Below, piece by piece: positions 43,451 through 56,337 of a stretch of DNA of 64,000 bases. Under the pieces are notes generated by a model that did no database searches, was not told the DNA's origin, and saw only the letters and a program-made list of their open reading frames with translations. The DNA lies in NCBI GenBank assembly GCA_035771175.1, contig CM069598.1:14118539-14182538 (forward strand). Direction: 5' to 3'. The DNA is from Paratinospora sagittata. Taxonomy: Eukaryota > Streptophyta > Magnoliopsida > Ranunculales > Menispermaceae. The translations under genes and the position numbers were made by a program. Numbering within the stretch: the first letter of the stretch is position 1; each line of letters begins with the position of its first letter.

Positions 43451-46400
43451 ATGGCGGCGGAAATCCCAAGCACAAGCAGGCCTTGGCAAAGAAGTTCGAT
43501 GTCCAACGCAAAGTTCGAGGTGGAGAAATTCAACGGCACCAACAACTTTGGCATGTGGCAATGCGAAGTTCAAGATCTCTTATTCCGGGAAGGATCACAT
43601 ATCGCCTTAGAAACCAAGCCCAAGGATATGTCCGATGATGATTGGTATTTCGTCAATCGTCAAGCTTGTGGAACAATCAGACTCTGCTTGGCCAAAGATC
43701 AGAAATACTTTTTCATGAAAGAGACTATGGCAATATGTCTCTGGAAGAAACTGGAGGACAAATACATGACGAAAAGCGTAGAGAACCGCCTCTACCTGAA
43801 GAAGAAGCTCTATCGTTTTCAGTACAAGGAAGGTACCTCCATGAGTGAACATCTTGATAATTTCAACAAGATTCTTGTTGATCTACTAAATCTTGATGTC
43901 GACCCTCTTGATGAGGATAAGGCACTATTGTTGTTAAACTCTTTGCCTGAAAGATATGAACATTTAACAACAACTTTGCTATACGGTAAAGATGAGGTTA
44001 AATTCAGTGATGTTTCAAATGCTTTGGTGAACAACGAGTATCGAAGGAAGGACCAGCGCGATCACAAGGAAGCATCACCGGCAGCCTTGACGGTATCCAG
44101 AGGCAGGGCTAACAACAAATCTGATAGATCCAGTGGGCGAGGCCGATCTCGCTCAAAGTCAAAAGGACCTTCATCACGTCAACGTCTTGGGAAGGATGAA
44201 TGTGCCTATTGTCACCAAAAGGGGCATTGGAAGAAAGATTGTCCAAATAAGGGCAAGACAGATGCAAATGTGGCACAGAAGGCTGAAGAAGATTCTGCAT
44301 TCTCAGTTTCATCTATAGACATTCAGTCTGATAGATGGATTTTAGATTCCGGATGTTCCTATCATATGTGTCCGAATCGCCATTGGTTCTCAAAATTGGA
44401 TAAGTTCGATGGAGGAGTCGTGGTCATGGGCAACAACAATACCTACCGCACAAAAGGTATTGGAACTATACGCCTTAAGGTGCATGACGGTACAACAAAA
44501 CGGCTCACGGACGTCAGATATGTTCCAGATCTGAAGAAAAATCTGATCTCCCTAGGAGTCCTTGATTCCAGCGGTTACAAGGTAACCATTGAAGGTGGAG
44601 TCCTGAAGGTTGTACGTGGAGCACTCTTGGCCATGAAGGGTACTCAGAAAGGAAATCTTTATTTCCTTGACGGACACACAGTAATCGGAAGTGTCTCAGC
44701 TTGCACCAGTTCTAGTGATGTTTCATCGGACACTTCCCGACTTTGGCACATGCGGCTCGGACATGTTGGAGAGAAGGCTCTTCAAACCTTGATAAAGCAA
44801 GGTTCTCTGAAAGGTGCAAAAATCGGAAAACTTGACTTCTGCGAGCACTGTATCCTAGGCAAGCAGACGAGAGTCAAGTTTGGAACTGCCATCCACCGCA
44901 CAAAAGGAACATTGGATTATGTTCATACCGGCGTCTGGGGACCCTCTCAAAATGCTTCATTGGGCGGTAAACGTTGGTTTGTTACTTTCATTGATGATTT
45001 TTCACGCTATGTTTGGGTTTATACCATGAAGCATAAAGATGAAGTGCTAGATATCTTTCTTATATGGAAGAAAATGGTAGAAACCTAAACGGGAAGGAAG
45101 ATTAAGAGGCTCAGATCTGATAATGGAGGAGAATTTAAGTCAGACCCATTTCAGAAATTTTGTGAGAATGAAGGGATTGTCAGACATTTTACAGTCCCAG
45201 GCACGCCACAACAAAACGGTGTTGCTGAACGCATGAATCGTACTTTGGTAGATAAAGTTCGCTGCATGCTATCTCATTCTGGACTGTGCAAGGCATTTTG
45301 GGCTGAAGCTTTGTCATATGCCTCTCATATCATCAATCGACTTCCTGCAACAGCACTAGATGGCAAAACTCCCAAGGAGGTATGGTCTGGACACCCCGTT
45401 TCAGATTATGATTCTCTGCGTATTTTTGGATGCACTACATATTTCCATGTGAAGGAATCCAAACTGGATCCTAGGTCCAAGAAAGCGATTTTCATGGGCT
45501 TTAGTGAAGGAGTTAAGGCTTTCCGACTATGGAACCCTGATACAAAGACGATTGTAAAAAGTCGAGATGTAACTTTTGATGAATCTGTGATGTTAAAGCA
45601 TACAGTTTCTGATAAAGAAAATCGCGATCCAGATTTGCCTCAGCAGGTGGAGTTAGATATTCCAGTAACTCCTAGCAAGTCAGCAGAGATATCCAACAAT
45701 CCTGAAGAAGACGAGGAGGAAATCTCAGTTGAGGTGGAGGCTCCAGGACCAGACATAAGTCAAGAACCAGATTCAATTGCCACCAGTCGACCAAGAAGAG
45801 AAATCCGCAAACCTGCTCGGTACACTGACATGGTTGCATATGCATTTCCAGTCACCGGAGACGATATTCCATACAATTACAAAGATGCTATTCAGAGTAT
45901 GAAAAGTGATAAGTGGAAAATGGCAATGAATGAGGAGATGACATCACTCCATCAGAATCAGACTTGGAAGTTGGTTCTACTTCCAAAAGGAAAGAAATCA
46001 ATTGGCTGCAAATGGATTTTTACTAAGAAGGAAGGCTCTCCCAGCACAAATGGTATCCGAAACAAAGCCAGACTGGTAGCAAAAGGCTACGCTCAGATGG
46101 AAGGAATTGACTACAAAGAGGTATTGTTGTTAAGCATTCGTCAATTCGAATATTATTGGCTTTGGTTGCACAGTTTGATCTCGAGTTAGCCCAACTCGAT
46201 GTCAAAACTGCTTTTTTGCATGGTAATTTGGACGAGGAGATATATATGTCTCAACCAAATGGATTCAAAGTACCAGGAAGAGAGAATTGGGCTTGCAAGT
46301 TGAGCAAGTCACTGTATGGCCTGAAGCAGTCACCGAGACAGTGGTACAAGCGATTTGACAGCTTCATCCAAAGGCAAAAATATACTCGGTGTCAGTTTGA

Positions 46401-47441
46401 TCATTGTGTCTACTATCGCAAACTTCAAGATGGTACATTTATCTACTTGCTTTTATATGTAGATGATATGTTAATCGCATCTAAAAGCAAGGTGGAGATC
46501 AACAAGCTGAAGGCTCAATTGAGCTCAGAGTTTGAAATGAAGGATCTTGGAGAGGCCAGAAAAATTCTCGGGATGGAGATAACTCGAGACAGGGCCAAAG
46601 ACAAAATTTGTTTGATTCAGACTCAGTATTTGAAGAAAGTTCTTCAAACTTTTGGCATCGGCAATGATACAAAACCTGTCAGCACACCATTGGCACCACA
46701 TTTCAAGCTAAGTTCATCAATGTCACCAAATTCCGAGGATCAGAAGAAGCAAATGGAGAATATTCCATATGCAAATGCAGTTGAGGCTTTGATGTATGCT
46801 ATGGTGTGTACCAGACCTGACATTTCACATGCTGTAAGTATGGTAAGTCGTTACATGCACAACCCCGGTAAAGGCCACTGGCAAGCAGTGAAGTTGATTC
46901 TACGGTACATTCATGGTACTGTAGATATTGGTTTAAAGTTCGAGAGAGATATGAAAAGTTGTAAGCATCTAGTCGGATATGTTGATTCGGACTATGCTGG
47001 AGATCTTGACAAGCGTAGATCTACTACTGGTTATGCTTTCACTATGGCAGGAGAACCAGTGAGTTGGAGATCAACACTACAGTCAACAGTTGCTTTGTCT
47101 ACTATAGAGGCAGAGTACATGGCAGTAACTGAAGCTTTCAAGGAAGCAATCTGGCTTCATGGATTGACTAAAGACTTGGGAATTGTGAGAAGAATGTTGA
47201 AGTTTTCTGCGACAGCCAGAATGCCATTTGTTTGGCAAAGAACCAAGTTCATCACAGTCGAACGAAGCATATTGATGTTCGTTTTCATTTTGTTCGAGAA
47301 ATAGTAGAAGAAGGTAGTATTCTTCTGCAAAAGATCAAGACTGCAGATAACCCCACAGATATGCTTACAAAGGTGGTTACAGGGATCAAGTTCCAACATT
47401 GTTTGGACTTGATCAACATCTCACGAGCTCGGAGTGCCTAA
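43451..47441 (+). pseudogene. Broken gag-pol polyprotein of the copia element
   Basis: The first open part (43451-45088, 545 residues) has gag, a CCHC zinc knuckle CAYCHQKGHWKKDC (251-264), protease DSG (299-301), the integrase HHCC zinc site (H433, H437, C464, C467) and the start of the integrase core. It ends at a TAA that interrupts the core. The same frame reopens directly after and runs to 46189, with the rest of integrase and the start of reverse transcriptase. A frameshift near 46120-46130, apparently a small deletion, moves to the frame of 46156-47304 with YVDDM (reverse transcriptase) and RNase H. A second frameshift near 47180-47210 moves to the last frame ending at 47441. The first catalytic Asp of integrase (HTDxW context) is Gly at residue 494. 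Confidence 0.92.
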
Positions 47442-47557
47442 GGGCACTAATGGAGGCAGCAACAGTTTTTTGAAAGAAGCTCGCCACGGTAATGATTGTT
47501 GCTCTGCAGTTTTAATTGACAAATTGCTGTAGGTATGGTGAAGTCTTGTTCCACATG

Positions 47558-47573
47558 AGGTGGAGGTGGAGAT
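47558..47573 (+). other. Polypurine tract
   Basis: AGGTGGAGGTGGAGAT lies directly before the 3' LTR, the expected place for plus-strand DNA priming. Confidence 0.8.
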
Positions 47574-47574
47574 T

Positions 47575-48004
47575 TATTGGGGACCACCCATGTGGCAGAC
47601 CATTAGGTGGCTGAAACATGGGTGGCCAAGCCACCTATTGGGCATCTTTAAGAAATGATGGCGCATTCGGCGCCGAAATGTGACGGCGCCGAATGCGCCT
47701 AAAGTTAGTTTTAATTAAATATAAATATATATTAAATATATATTTATAATTATGTTTTTGCCCCCGATTACACCTATAAATAGAGCTCAACTTCAGTATT
47801 CAAGATTCATTCCTGAGAGTTAGAGAGTTCTATTTTGTAAGATCTACTTAAGAGATCTAATCTGTAAGTTTCACCTAAGGGTGTACTTTGTATTCTCTGA
47901 TAATACAAGTTTGCTGTCTCCCGTGGACGTAGGCAATTTGCCGAACCACGTTAAATCTGTTGTCTTATTTTTTCTTTTATACTTTACCCCGATTCCGCAC
48001 AACA
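47575..48004 (+). repeat. 3' LTR of the copia element
   Basis: Same length and ends as the 5' LTR (TATTGGGGACC...GCACAACA). The six differences seen are all single-base changes and there are no indels. The hairpin and TATAAATAG are conserved, so it still carries a promoter pointing into the flanking DNA at 48010 onward. Confidence 0.92.
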
Positions 48005-48665
48005 AATAGTGTGTAGTTTTTTATCTCTCTACAATTACCCTCAAAATAAAGTGTCTATTCTTTTATTTATTTATTTATTTGAAAAAACTTAGGTTATCCG
48101 AGACACCTTATATATACCCACACTGCATAATCTCCTGAAAAAGTCCCAATATGAAGAGAATGTGGTATCCTCCCATAGCAGCCCTCATATGTAGTTCACG
48201 GCACAAGAGATATTTTTTTAGGTAAAGGTTGCATCCAGCCCAACAGAGGCAACCTCTCGAACTCGATGCCCTTTTGATTTTTTATTTTTTTTTTACCACA
48301 ATACCCAATTGATTGATTTACTTGTATTTCTCCCAAACATACAAAAAAAATTACAAGCCCATAGACCAAATTATAAAAGGGCCGTAAGACGAGGCTATTG
48401 GGCTGGGCTCTATTGATAGATAATTCCCGTTGAAATGTGAGAAACTCGAAGACATCATTACTTGTCATCTTCTTCTTTTAGACTTCTACTACTAAGTGCT
48501 CTTTTTCCTGGCTCTATTGATAGATAATTATAATCAAAGAATTCTGTAAAGTGGGACGAATACATTAAGTATATGGATGGAATGAATATATTAGGTACAC
48601 GGAAGGTTTTAAGCTATAATTGCTAATGAGGTCTTGGCCACTTGGAGCTCAAGACTATGAAGAAA

Positions 48666-48813
48666 AATGTTATAGTGACGTCCAAAGTATATATCACTAT
48701 TAAATATTATTGAATTGTCTTAAATTATACATGTACCAATACATTATTCGAGGTAATCTAATAGTGTATGTGGGTGATATATTCTTTTGATGTATATATT
48801 ATTATACCATGTT
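48666..48813. mobile_element. Fold-back MITE, copy 2
   Basis: Related to the element at 170-332. The ends AATGTTATAGTGAC and (reverse-complemented) AACATGGTATAAT are imperfect inverted repeats, and the core has ATTGAATTGTCTTAAAT, AATACATTATTCGAGGTAATC and TAATAGTGTATG. A more distant relative may lie at about 61823-61965. Confidence 0.55.
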
Positions 48814-49004
48814 GATTAGGACTTTATTAACATGCGTTAGGTATCTTTTTAGATTTAAAAGTTTATATTTACAAGTATATATATTTTTTGGAATGAAACG
48901 TGTTTTCTCTCATATTTATTTAATTAATCAATACTGATCATAGATGTAAATCTATCTTGATAAATGAAATCGAGTAGAATGTATTAAAAAATATAATCTT
49001 AATC

Positions 49005-49006
49005 AA

Positions 49007-49089
<83 letters not shown>
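49005..49089. repeat. Compound (AC)n(AT)n microsatellite
   Basis: About 11 AC units pass directly into about 31 AT units. The purine-pyrimidine alternation could favour cruciform or Z-DNA structure, and length variation between individuals is likely. Confidence 0.9.
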
Positions 49090-49092
<3 letters not shown>

Positions 49093-51789
49093 TTGATTTT
49101 GAATTAAACATGTGAAGTAACACACTTTTTGAAATCTTGTATATGACATTAGATTCAAGAGAGTTGTATGTGATCTAATAGTAATAGTATGAAGAAGTAT
49201 ATTAATTTCACCATTATCTTACCCTACCATTCTATTTTATTGTTCCTCTTTTTTTTTCCTTTTTTTTCATATTTAATTCTTTTGCATTTATCCAAAGTAC
49301 ATTTTCCTTTGTTATCAACCAAGTAATTAATTTAAAGTGCTACAAAAACTCAACATAAATTTAATTAAATATACATGTGTTTAGGTCCCTTAGATTATCC
49401 AAGAGTCTTTCATTATTTTATTATTAACCAAACGTTCACATTCACATAATCTTAGATAAATCAATTAGAAGTTGCCTTTTAAAATGAGATTTGAATTTAG
49501 TTAACCACTACGTCGTCATGACGTGAGTATTTAGACGTCAACCTTACGTAATCTTTAGGGTTTAAGGTTTTTGGCTTTAATAATTTGGTTTCATTAATTT
49601 ATTTGAATATTATTATTATTATTATTTTTTATGTTCAACAAGATGACTAAATGAACACATGGTGCGACTTTGATAGAATGCAATCAATTCTTTCTTACAC
49701 CCCTAATATATATATATATATGGTCGGCAACGCGGGTGCATTGAAATATGAACGAACAGAATATCTCTTTCATGACCATCGTCAGTGTCTATTTAATTAA
49801 AACTTATTATTGTACATTCTTGACTTTGCCTTGTTTGATTTTTCCAATCATATTAATAAAATGCCTTTAGATACGAAGAGGGCCTCTCCATCTCCCCTCA
49901 TTTTCATTTTTTTTAATTAATAAATAAACATTGTACAATAATATAATCCTTTAAATTATTTAATAACAAATATAGGTGATTTGTACCATCCACTACGTCC
50001 TCTGATGATATGTTAATCTATACTACAAGTGTATATAAATTAATATTACAAAGTTTATTAATTCGGTCTATCCAATTCATATTTTCAATTTATAGCATAC
50101 TTTTCTTATGGTGATATACGGCGGGCATTAAAACTTATTAATATTATATGTCATTATTTAAAATTTCTTGGTGCTTAATCACAATTACAACAGCAAAGAA
50201 TGGTCAATGCTACCACTTGATAAATTTTGACTATGGTGTGATAATTGATGTTAGTTCTATGTACGTAAATATATATATACAATATGTATAGCTAGTGTGT
50301 GTTGCAGGTATTATAAACTTGTGTATTAGACCAATTCAATTTTCAGAAACTATATAATAATGGGAACTCAAAACCAATATTAATTGTGGTCGGTCCAGAA
50401 TAACTACACACTATTTACAGTAAAACTGTTGGAAAAAATGCATATTAAAATTCCATTTTAATCTGAATTTGAAATTGAGAAGATAGAAAAAGTATATTAA
50501 ATGGGTACTTCATTTACATAACACTTATTTATTTAAAGGGACGTGACCTTTTAATGATGTTTATTATCTTGTATAGACATGTTCATAAAAAAATGACTCT
50601 TCCGAATAGTGTCTCTTTACATTGCACCCTTTCAACAAGTATAAATATTTTCTACTAGAGTCATTCACTTACATAGCTTAGAATAACAACTTGCATTATT
50701 TTTTTAGTCAGTGTAAGTGTGAGAGTACTAGACATATATTAGTTCATTGTTCTTATAATTATTTGAAGTACTACTACTATTACAAAAAATAATTGTTGTA
50801 TCTTAGGAGACAATCATCAATAGAGCCGTGTGTCATAAGAACATAGAGTCAAACTCTAACTTTGATCAATTTGTGTATATTCTATTTTGTAAGTAACCAC
50901 ACTTTCCAACAATCTTATATTTTTAAGTTAATGATAAGTATTCTAGTACTACTCATTGCCGATCGATCTCAAATTTGAAATAAAGATGAGGCGAAAGGAA
51001 TTAATTCCAACTTCCAAATACAAGAACTTTATATTAATACATGCGTTAAATTAATGGATCAATATATTTGTTACTTTTTGATTAAAAAAATTATAATATT
51101 AATAAACAAACCTATATGTATAGTATGTTTATGATCTCTATACATTCGCGTATAATACATGTACACATCCACTAGTGATATACAAAGAAATAAGATCATT
51201 GAAATCACTATAGTAATGAATATAAAATTATAAAGAATAATGCCTCTTAATTTAATGTACGTACGTACGTAACTTTTAAAATTTATTAATTAAAATTCTA
51301 TTCTTCTTTTGGTAGTAGATACTTCACCCTGAATCCACTCCACTTGCATGCAAAAAAGTCTTCACAAAGACCACACAATTCTCATCTCTTTTTGTCCTAG
51401 CTAGCTACTGGCTAGTCTTTTTATATAACGTTCACTATGATTCGAAGTCGCTCCTTTGAATTGGCCATGGTTTACAAAAGATAATGAGTTAGTGTGAAAG
51501 GAGATTGAGCATTTGGACAAATTACTTCACAATCACAAAAAGGGTTCAATCAAGGAGCAGCTTTGACTAGTAGAGCTTTTAGATTATTGAAAGAGTCATT
51601 TATTTTGCCTTTCAGGTTATGTTATGTTCACTTTTCGTGAAAAAGATAGAACTAATTGAGTAATTGTCTGATTATTGGAAGTTCATGAATCACACATTAA
51701 AATATGTCGGATTAGTGTAGTTGGTAAAGAAGTAGCTTTGAAATTTAATGATTTTAGGTGTAACTTTTGCTATTGTCTCAGCCTAGGGG

Positions 51790-52183
51790 ATAATGGTGTC
51801 ATCGATTCGGTTTGGACGGTTTAGATCCCAAACTGCAAACCGAACCAATAGACATCAATTTGGCTTTTTATAAACAAAAATCGATCTTATTGTACCCCAT
51901 ATCTTATTGCATTAATATTACAAAAAATATTTATTTCATCAACATATCTTATTGCATTAATAGTCACACAAAAATATTTAACATATATAATATAATAACA
52001 ACATCAAAGAATAGAAGAAATGGTTAATGTAATTTTACAATTTTAACTCATAGTCAGTTCGGTTTGGTTTTTAAGACCTCGATCCGTAAACCGAACCGAA
52101 ACCGATTAAAGTAAAAAAAAATTGAACCGAACGCATCGGTTTGATTCCGTTTCGTGGTTTGAATCAATCAGCTGACACCCCTA
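51790..52183. mobile_element. hAT-like non-autonomous element 1
   Basis: The left end TGGTGTCATCGATTCGGTTTGG and the right end, reverse-complemented, AGGGGTGTCAGCTGATTGATTC share GGTGTCA with a following GATT. The ends are full of GAACCG/CGGTTT words, typical of plant hAT-derived MITEs with A/GGGGTGTCA termini. An 8-bp target duplication was not identified. Confidence 0.5.
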
Positions 52184-53064
52184 ATAGGGGATAAAGAAAA
52201 TTAATGGGTTAAAAACGGATCTGATAACTCTTTGAGAGTGTGGTTTGATAATAAAGTTGGTTATATTATTAACTATTAATATTATATCTTCTAAAAATGT
52301 AATAATAATAATTCATAAATGCATTTTATGTTAAAAGTTTAATAAATCATTTACTGAATAAATAATTGAATTCAATTAATTGGAACATTGGAGTGGCCTA
52401 GTGGGGGACGAAGAAAGAAAGAAACAAAATTCAACGTTTTTAATTTTTTTTTTCTTGAAAAAAAAGAAAGTTAACCGAATTAAAGACCCTTTTTCGCCGT
52501 TTTAACGACCGGCCTAGGCCGTTAACTTGAGATCCAAGCGTCAACCTGACGTGAGTCGAGGGAGTAAAAAAGAAAGTACGTATAGAATGGAACAAGCGAC
52601 AACATTTTGCTACCTTTAAAATGACCGTTGACCTGTTCTTCGCCTCTTCAGTCATGAGACACGTGGTCATGCGTTCCTACCTCAAAAAACACCAAAAAAA
52701 AAAAAAAAAAGTGTTTGCGTCGAACCCCATGTCGCTCCTTTGACACTTAAAGAATTCATAAAGCGTCGTCGTGATTGACGTGATGGTCCATTCAAATCTC
52801 CGCAAAGACGCTCTTTTGACGCTCGGCAAACTTCTGTTGTCCCACAGGAACAGAAACCATATGTGTGACGCGCCACTAAATGGATTATGGGGTGCCATAT
52901 TTTAAGTTTAAATTCATCAAGACAAACCAAATTTTTAATTAGGGTTTAGGGTTTGTTTAGCTTTATTTAGTAGTATATATATCTCTAGAACAACAAATCT
53001 TTTTGATAACATATCTTAGATGCTATTGTATCCTATGTCAATAGTAATTGGAAATTTATGTAAA

Positions 53065-53600
53065 AAATTAGAGGAGTTAATAGATTGGTTCAAACTGCAA
53101 AATTGAATCGAATCGATGTGTTTGGTTTAGTTTGATTTTTTAATAAGTTTGGTTTAGTTTAGGTTTAAGAAAAAAATAAATCGATAGGTTTGGTTCAGAT
53201 TGTGGTATGAGACTTTGAAAATAAATCTAAACTGAACCGATTCGATTCTAAAATTAAAACTGTTAATATTTATTTTTAATGTTTATGATTCTTTTATGAT
53301 ATAAGCATTCTTATTAAAAAAATTATAATCATCTTTATATAGTAGAGATAGTTTTTAAGTTTTTTAAATATGTATTAAAAAAGTCAAAATTACCTTATAT
53401 ACATACATATATAATTAATTATTTTAATTTATTTAATATATGTACATGTAAAATTTTAAACCGATCAACCCAAATCGAACCAAACTGATTATGTTTGGTT
53501 CAAAAACCGATTAAGCTAAACTGAACCGAAATCGATTATATTTGGTTTGGTTTAAGTTTGAGCAGTAAACCAATCCAAACTGAACCGCCGACACTCCTAT
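53065..53600. mobile_element. hAT-like non-autonomous element 2
   Basis: It has the same GAACCGAA/TTTGGTTTGGTT-rich ends as the element at 51790-52183, running from GGAGTTAATAGATTGGTTC to GAACCGCCGACACTCCT, with an AT-rich centre. The terminal AGGAGTGTCGGCGGTTCAG (minus strand) matches the A/GGGGTGTC type of end. Confidence 0.45.
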
Positions 53601-53708
53601 AAAAGATACTCAGTACATGCCAAAAAAAAAAGGGTCCATTAGTTCCATATAACAATGCTTTTGACAATATTTTCCTAATATTGTTAAACGCTGGGGTGTG
53701 TTGTTCTA

Positions 53709-53713
<5 letters not shown>

Positions 53714-53749
<36 letters not shown>
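53714..53749. repeat. (TA)n microsatellite
   Basis: About 18 TA units are followed by a run of T, in intergenic DNA. Confidence 0.85.
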
Positions 53750-53758
<9 letters not shown>

Positions 53759-54514
53759 TTGCTTTTTTAAGAAAAAATAATGTTAGTAGTTAGTAGTTAT
53801 TAGTTAGTATTTAGTTGTCTATCACCATATCATAATCTCGGAAAGATATCAAGTTTATTCCTGACCTATTAATCCTTATCACCCCTTATAATTTTTGGGT
53901 TTCAAAGTTATTTTTTTACCAATTGCACCAACTCCTTGTTGACATTGCTCTAGTGTATATCAATAACAAGGGTGCAATTTGAGACCAATATATAATAGGT
54001 TATGCTTGGTTACAATTAAATTTAGTTTGTAATTCTAATGTTTTTTAAACCAATTGATTAGATTAGTTTAGTTCTTATTTGAGACTTCTCTAAACTAATG
54101 ATTGAATCACATGAACAAGGGTGGCAAGATAGGACTTGATGACCTAAGTTGAATCCTCTTGTACTAGGAAGAAGGAAGCTTACCAATACTAAGTGAGCTT
54201 GTAAGGTCCACTAATATAAGTAGATCGGACTAGGCTCACAAAATAAGTGGGACTGAACGAACAGACACAAGTACATGCAATCATGTACCATACAACTAAG
54301 TGGTGATGATTTTGCAAAACAAAATGGTTTTATTTTACAATTGAAAATGTTTACTATTTTACCTATTGAACATAGATTTTACATTTTAATGGGATTCATA
54401 AGTGTCATCTTAAGCTCAATAATTATAAAATTAATATTTAAATCAAATCAATAATAACTTAATACAAAAAAATTAAATAAAAACTAAAAGTTTAAACTAC
54501 TGAAGTCTTTTCAT

Positions 54515-54690
54515 CCAACATTAAGTTGGTTGGGTGAGTGACGGAGTTGAATGACATAAAGTTCCACTAGAGAATAGATTTTAAGTTTGAGTCTTTTTAC
54601 TCAAGTAAAGAAGTTTTTAAATGTTTGTAGTTGTGTCCTAGGACACTAGTGAAGTGGGCCCCAATATCCCTGATTTCAAAAAAAAAAAAG
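54515..54690 (+). repeat. tRNA-derived SINE-like element
   Basis: AAGTTGGTTGGGTGAGTGACGG (A-box region) is followed by TTTTAAGTTTGAGTCTTTTT (B-box region). A short body ends in an A run at about 54679-54689. Order and length fit a SINE. The boxes have drifted from consensus. Confidence 0.5.
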
Positions 54691-54864
54691 GAAAAGTGTT
54701 AAAGCAAAATTGAACCAAATCCCAATTTTTATCTTAGATTTTTTTTTGTTAACCAATTTTTTGATATCCGGGATGTGTCATCCTACGCTTCGCTACGAGA
54801 CTAATCTTTTCAGACTTGAGCGATTCGGTGGGCGTTTAGTGGGTCTCTTTTTTCCAACCAAAAT

Positions 54865-54955
54865 ATGTTCAGGGTGAGGCTTTAACTTGTGATTAGTCCT
54901 TCAACCCACTCTAAGACTCGCTCATATTACTAGCGAACTAACCCTGATGGCCAAT
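54865..54955 (-). repeat. tRNA-like SINE relic (family B), fourth copy
   Basis: The minus strand shows GGGTTAGTTCGCTAGTAATATGAGCG and a B-box side GACTAATCACAAGTTAAAGCC, a diverged relative of the blocks at 21598, 27712 and 41000. Confidence 0.4.
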
Positions 54956-56000
54956 GTTGTAATATGAATAGGTTAATTAGATCTAGTTTTAAAATTTTAA
55001 AATTTATTTTAGTAAAAGTGTATTACACGCAATAAAATCAAACTAACCAAGGAGCATACATCTATGATGTGTGTGAGGCTAGCACTTTCTTTTTGTTTTG
55101 TTTTATTATTATTATTATTTTTTCAATAACTACCATCAGATAACATTTTATTTTACCAATGATCTTCAAATAATAAAAAAATAAAATAAAATAAAACATT
55201 TCATTTCACAATTCCAACTTAATTTGGCTTTATAAAAGTTTAAGTTATAGATAAGAAATGGAGCCACTTTTTTCATTTGTGTAGCATTTCGAAGCCATGT
55301 TAATCATGACCGAAGACCTACTCCTAGAAGACCCACAAGAGTTGTCTGCCACGTGTCACAATGTCCCGCATCACCTGCTTCCTCGAACGGTATTGGTTGG
55401 GCACGTGGAAGAAAGTATCTATTTGACCAGAGAATACTATGCATCGTGGTTCACATTGAAATTGTCATCCTACAGCATAATTAATTAACAGAGATTTTCA
55501 ATAATTTAATGGTTTAATGGGAACTTCAAATATTTCTTATTTGACTTTTTTTTAATATGTTATATGACTTAAGAGTATATTATTTAGGTGATTTCTCGGA
55601 TAATAGTGAAGGAATAAGTATACTAGCTAATAAAAAGTATACGTGTATGCCTTTTATATTATTAGTTATATATAAAATTTATATTTTATTAATCAGGATT
55701 TTAATTTTAATATAAATTAAATTTAAATACGTTACTATTTTAGGATGAGCATTATATTTAACTTATTTTTTTAGAAAAATAGAATTTCCTCTCATCATCT
55801 TAATTAATGATCATTTAAGGATATAAAACGAGTAAAATTGAGGTAACATTGTACAATTCTTAAAATATTTTATTATTAAATTAATTCCCTCCTAATTATT
55901 ATATAGAGTAAAGAAAATCATAATATGGGTAATTGTATCAGATCTTTGACAAAAATGGTTTATGGTTGTGTGTAGTGTTCAACATTTTGACACTATAAGC

Positions 56001-56018
56001 GGTTCACATATGTGAACC
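56001..56018. repeat. Perfect 18-bp palindrome
   Basis: GGTTCACATATGTGAACC is fully self-complementary. It could be a binding site for a dimeric factor or the centre of a decayed transposon. Nothing nearby supports either. Confidence 0.7.
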
Positions 56019-56337
56019 AGCTCACTTAAAGTCCAACATCTTCAATTTTTTTTTTTTTTTTTCATTCATCTAATATCTTCAAAATTAATATGATAAAAAA
56101 ATGTATAAATGAAGCAAACAATATTATAGAAGAATTCAACTGTAACTCAAGTTGTGACCATAAATTTCCCATATATACTTTCTAATGGTGCCTCTCTAAC
56201 TATTATTTATTTTTTATTTTTTATTCTTTTTGAAAATCCTAAATGATTGATGGTATTCATTGATAAGATATATATGTAGTTGTAAGATGAAGAGGGTCAA
56301 CAATATTGTTTAGAAAATAATACTATTATCTTCATTT

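Larger units (their letters stand above)
42133..48009 (+). mobile_element. Ty1/copia retrotransposon, nearly complete, with AATAG target duplication
   Basis: Two 430-base direct LTRs (42138-42567, 47575-48004) enclose a primer-binding site, a leader, gag-pol and a polypurine tract. AATAG flanks both sides (42133-42137, 48005-48009). Domain order is gag, protease, integrase, reverse transcriptase, RNase H, which is the copia order. The motifs look most like the Tork lineage to me. By eye the LTRs differ at six positions (about 1.4%). At the commonly used plant LTR rate of 1.3e-8 per site per year this gives roughly half a million years. One nonsense codon, two frameshifts and a missing integrase Asp make it non-autonomous now. 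Confidence 0.95.

Noticed and set aside
43607..44312. Minus-strand frames opposite gag
   Set aside because: They are antisense shadows of the gag-pol reading frame.
52440..52930. Minus-strand frames of 73-82 codons in a GC-richer stretch
   Set aside because: Three overlapping frames with no shared domain, and ends in Phe runs from an A tract.
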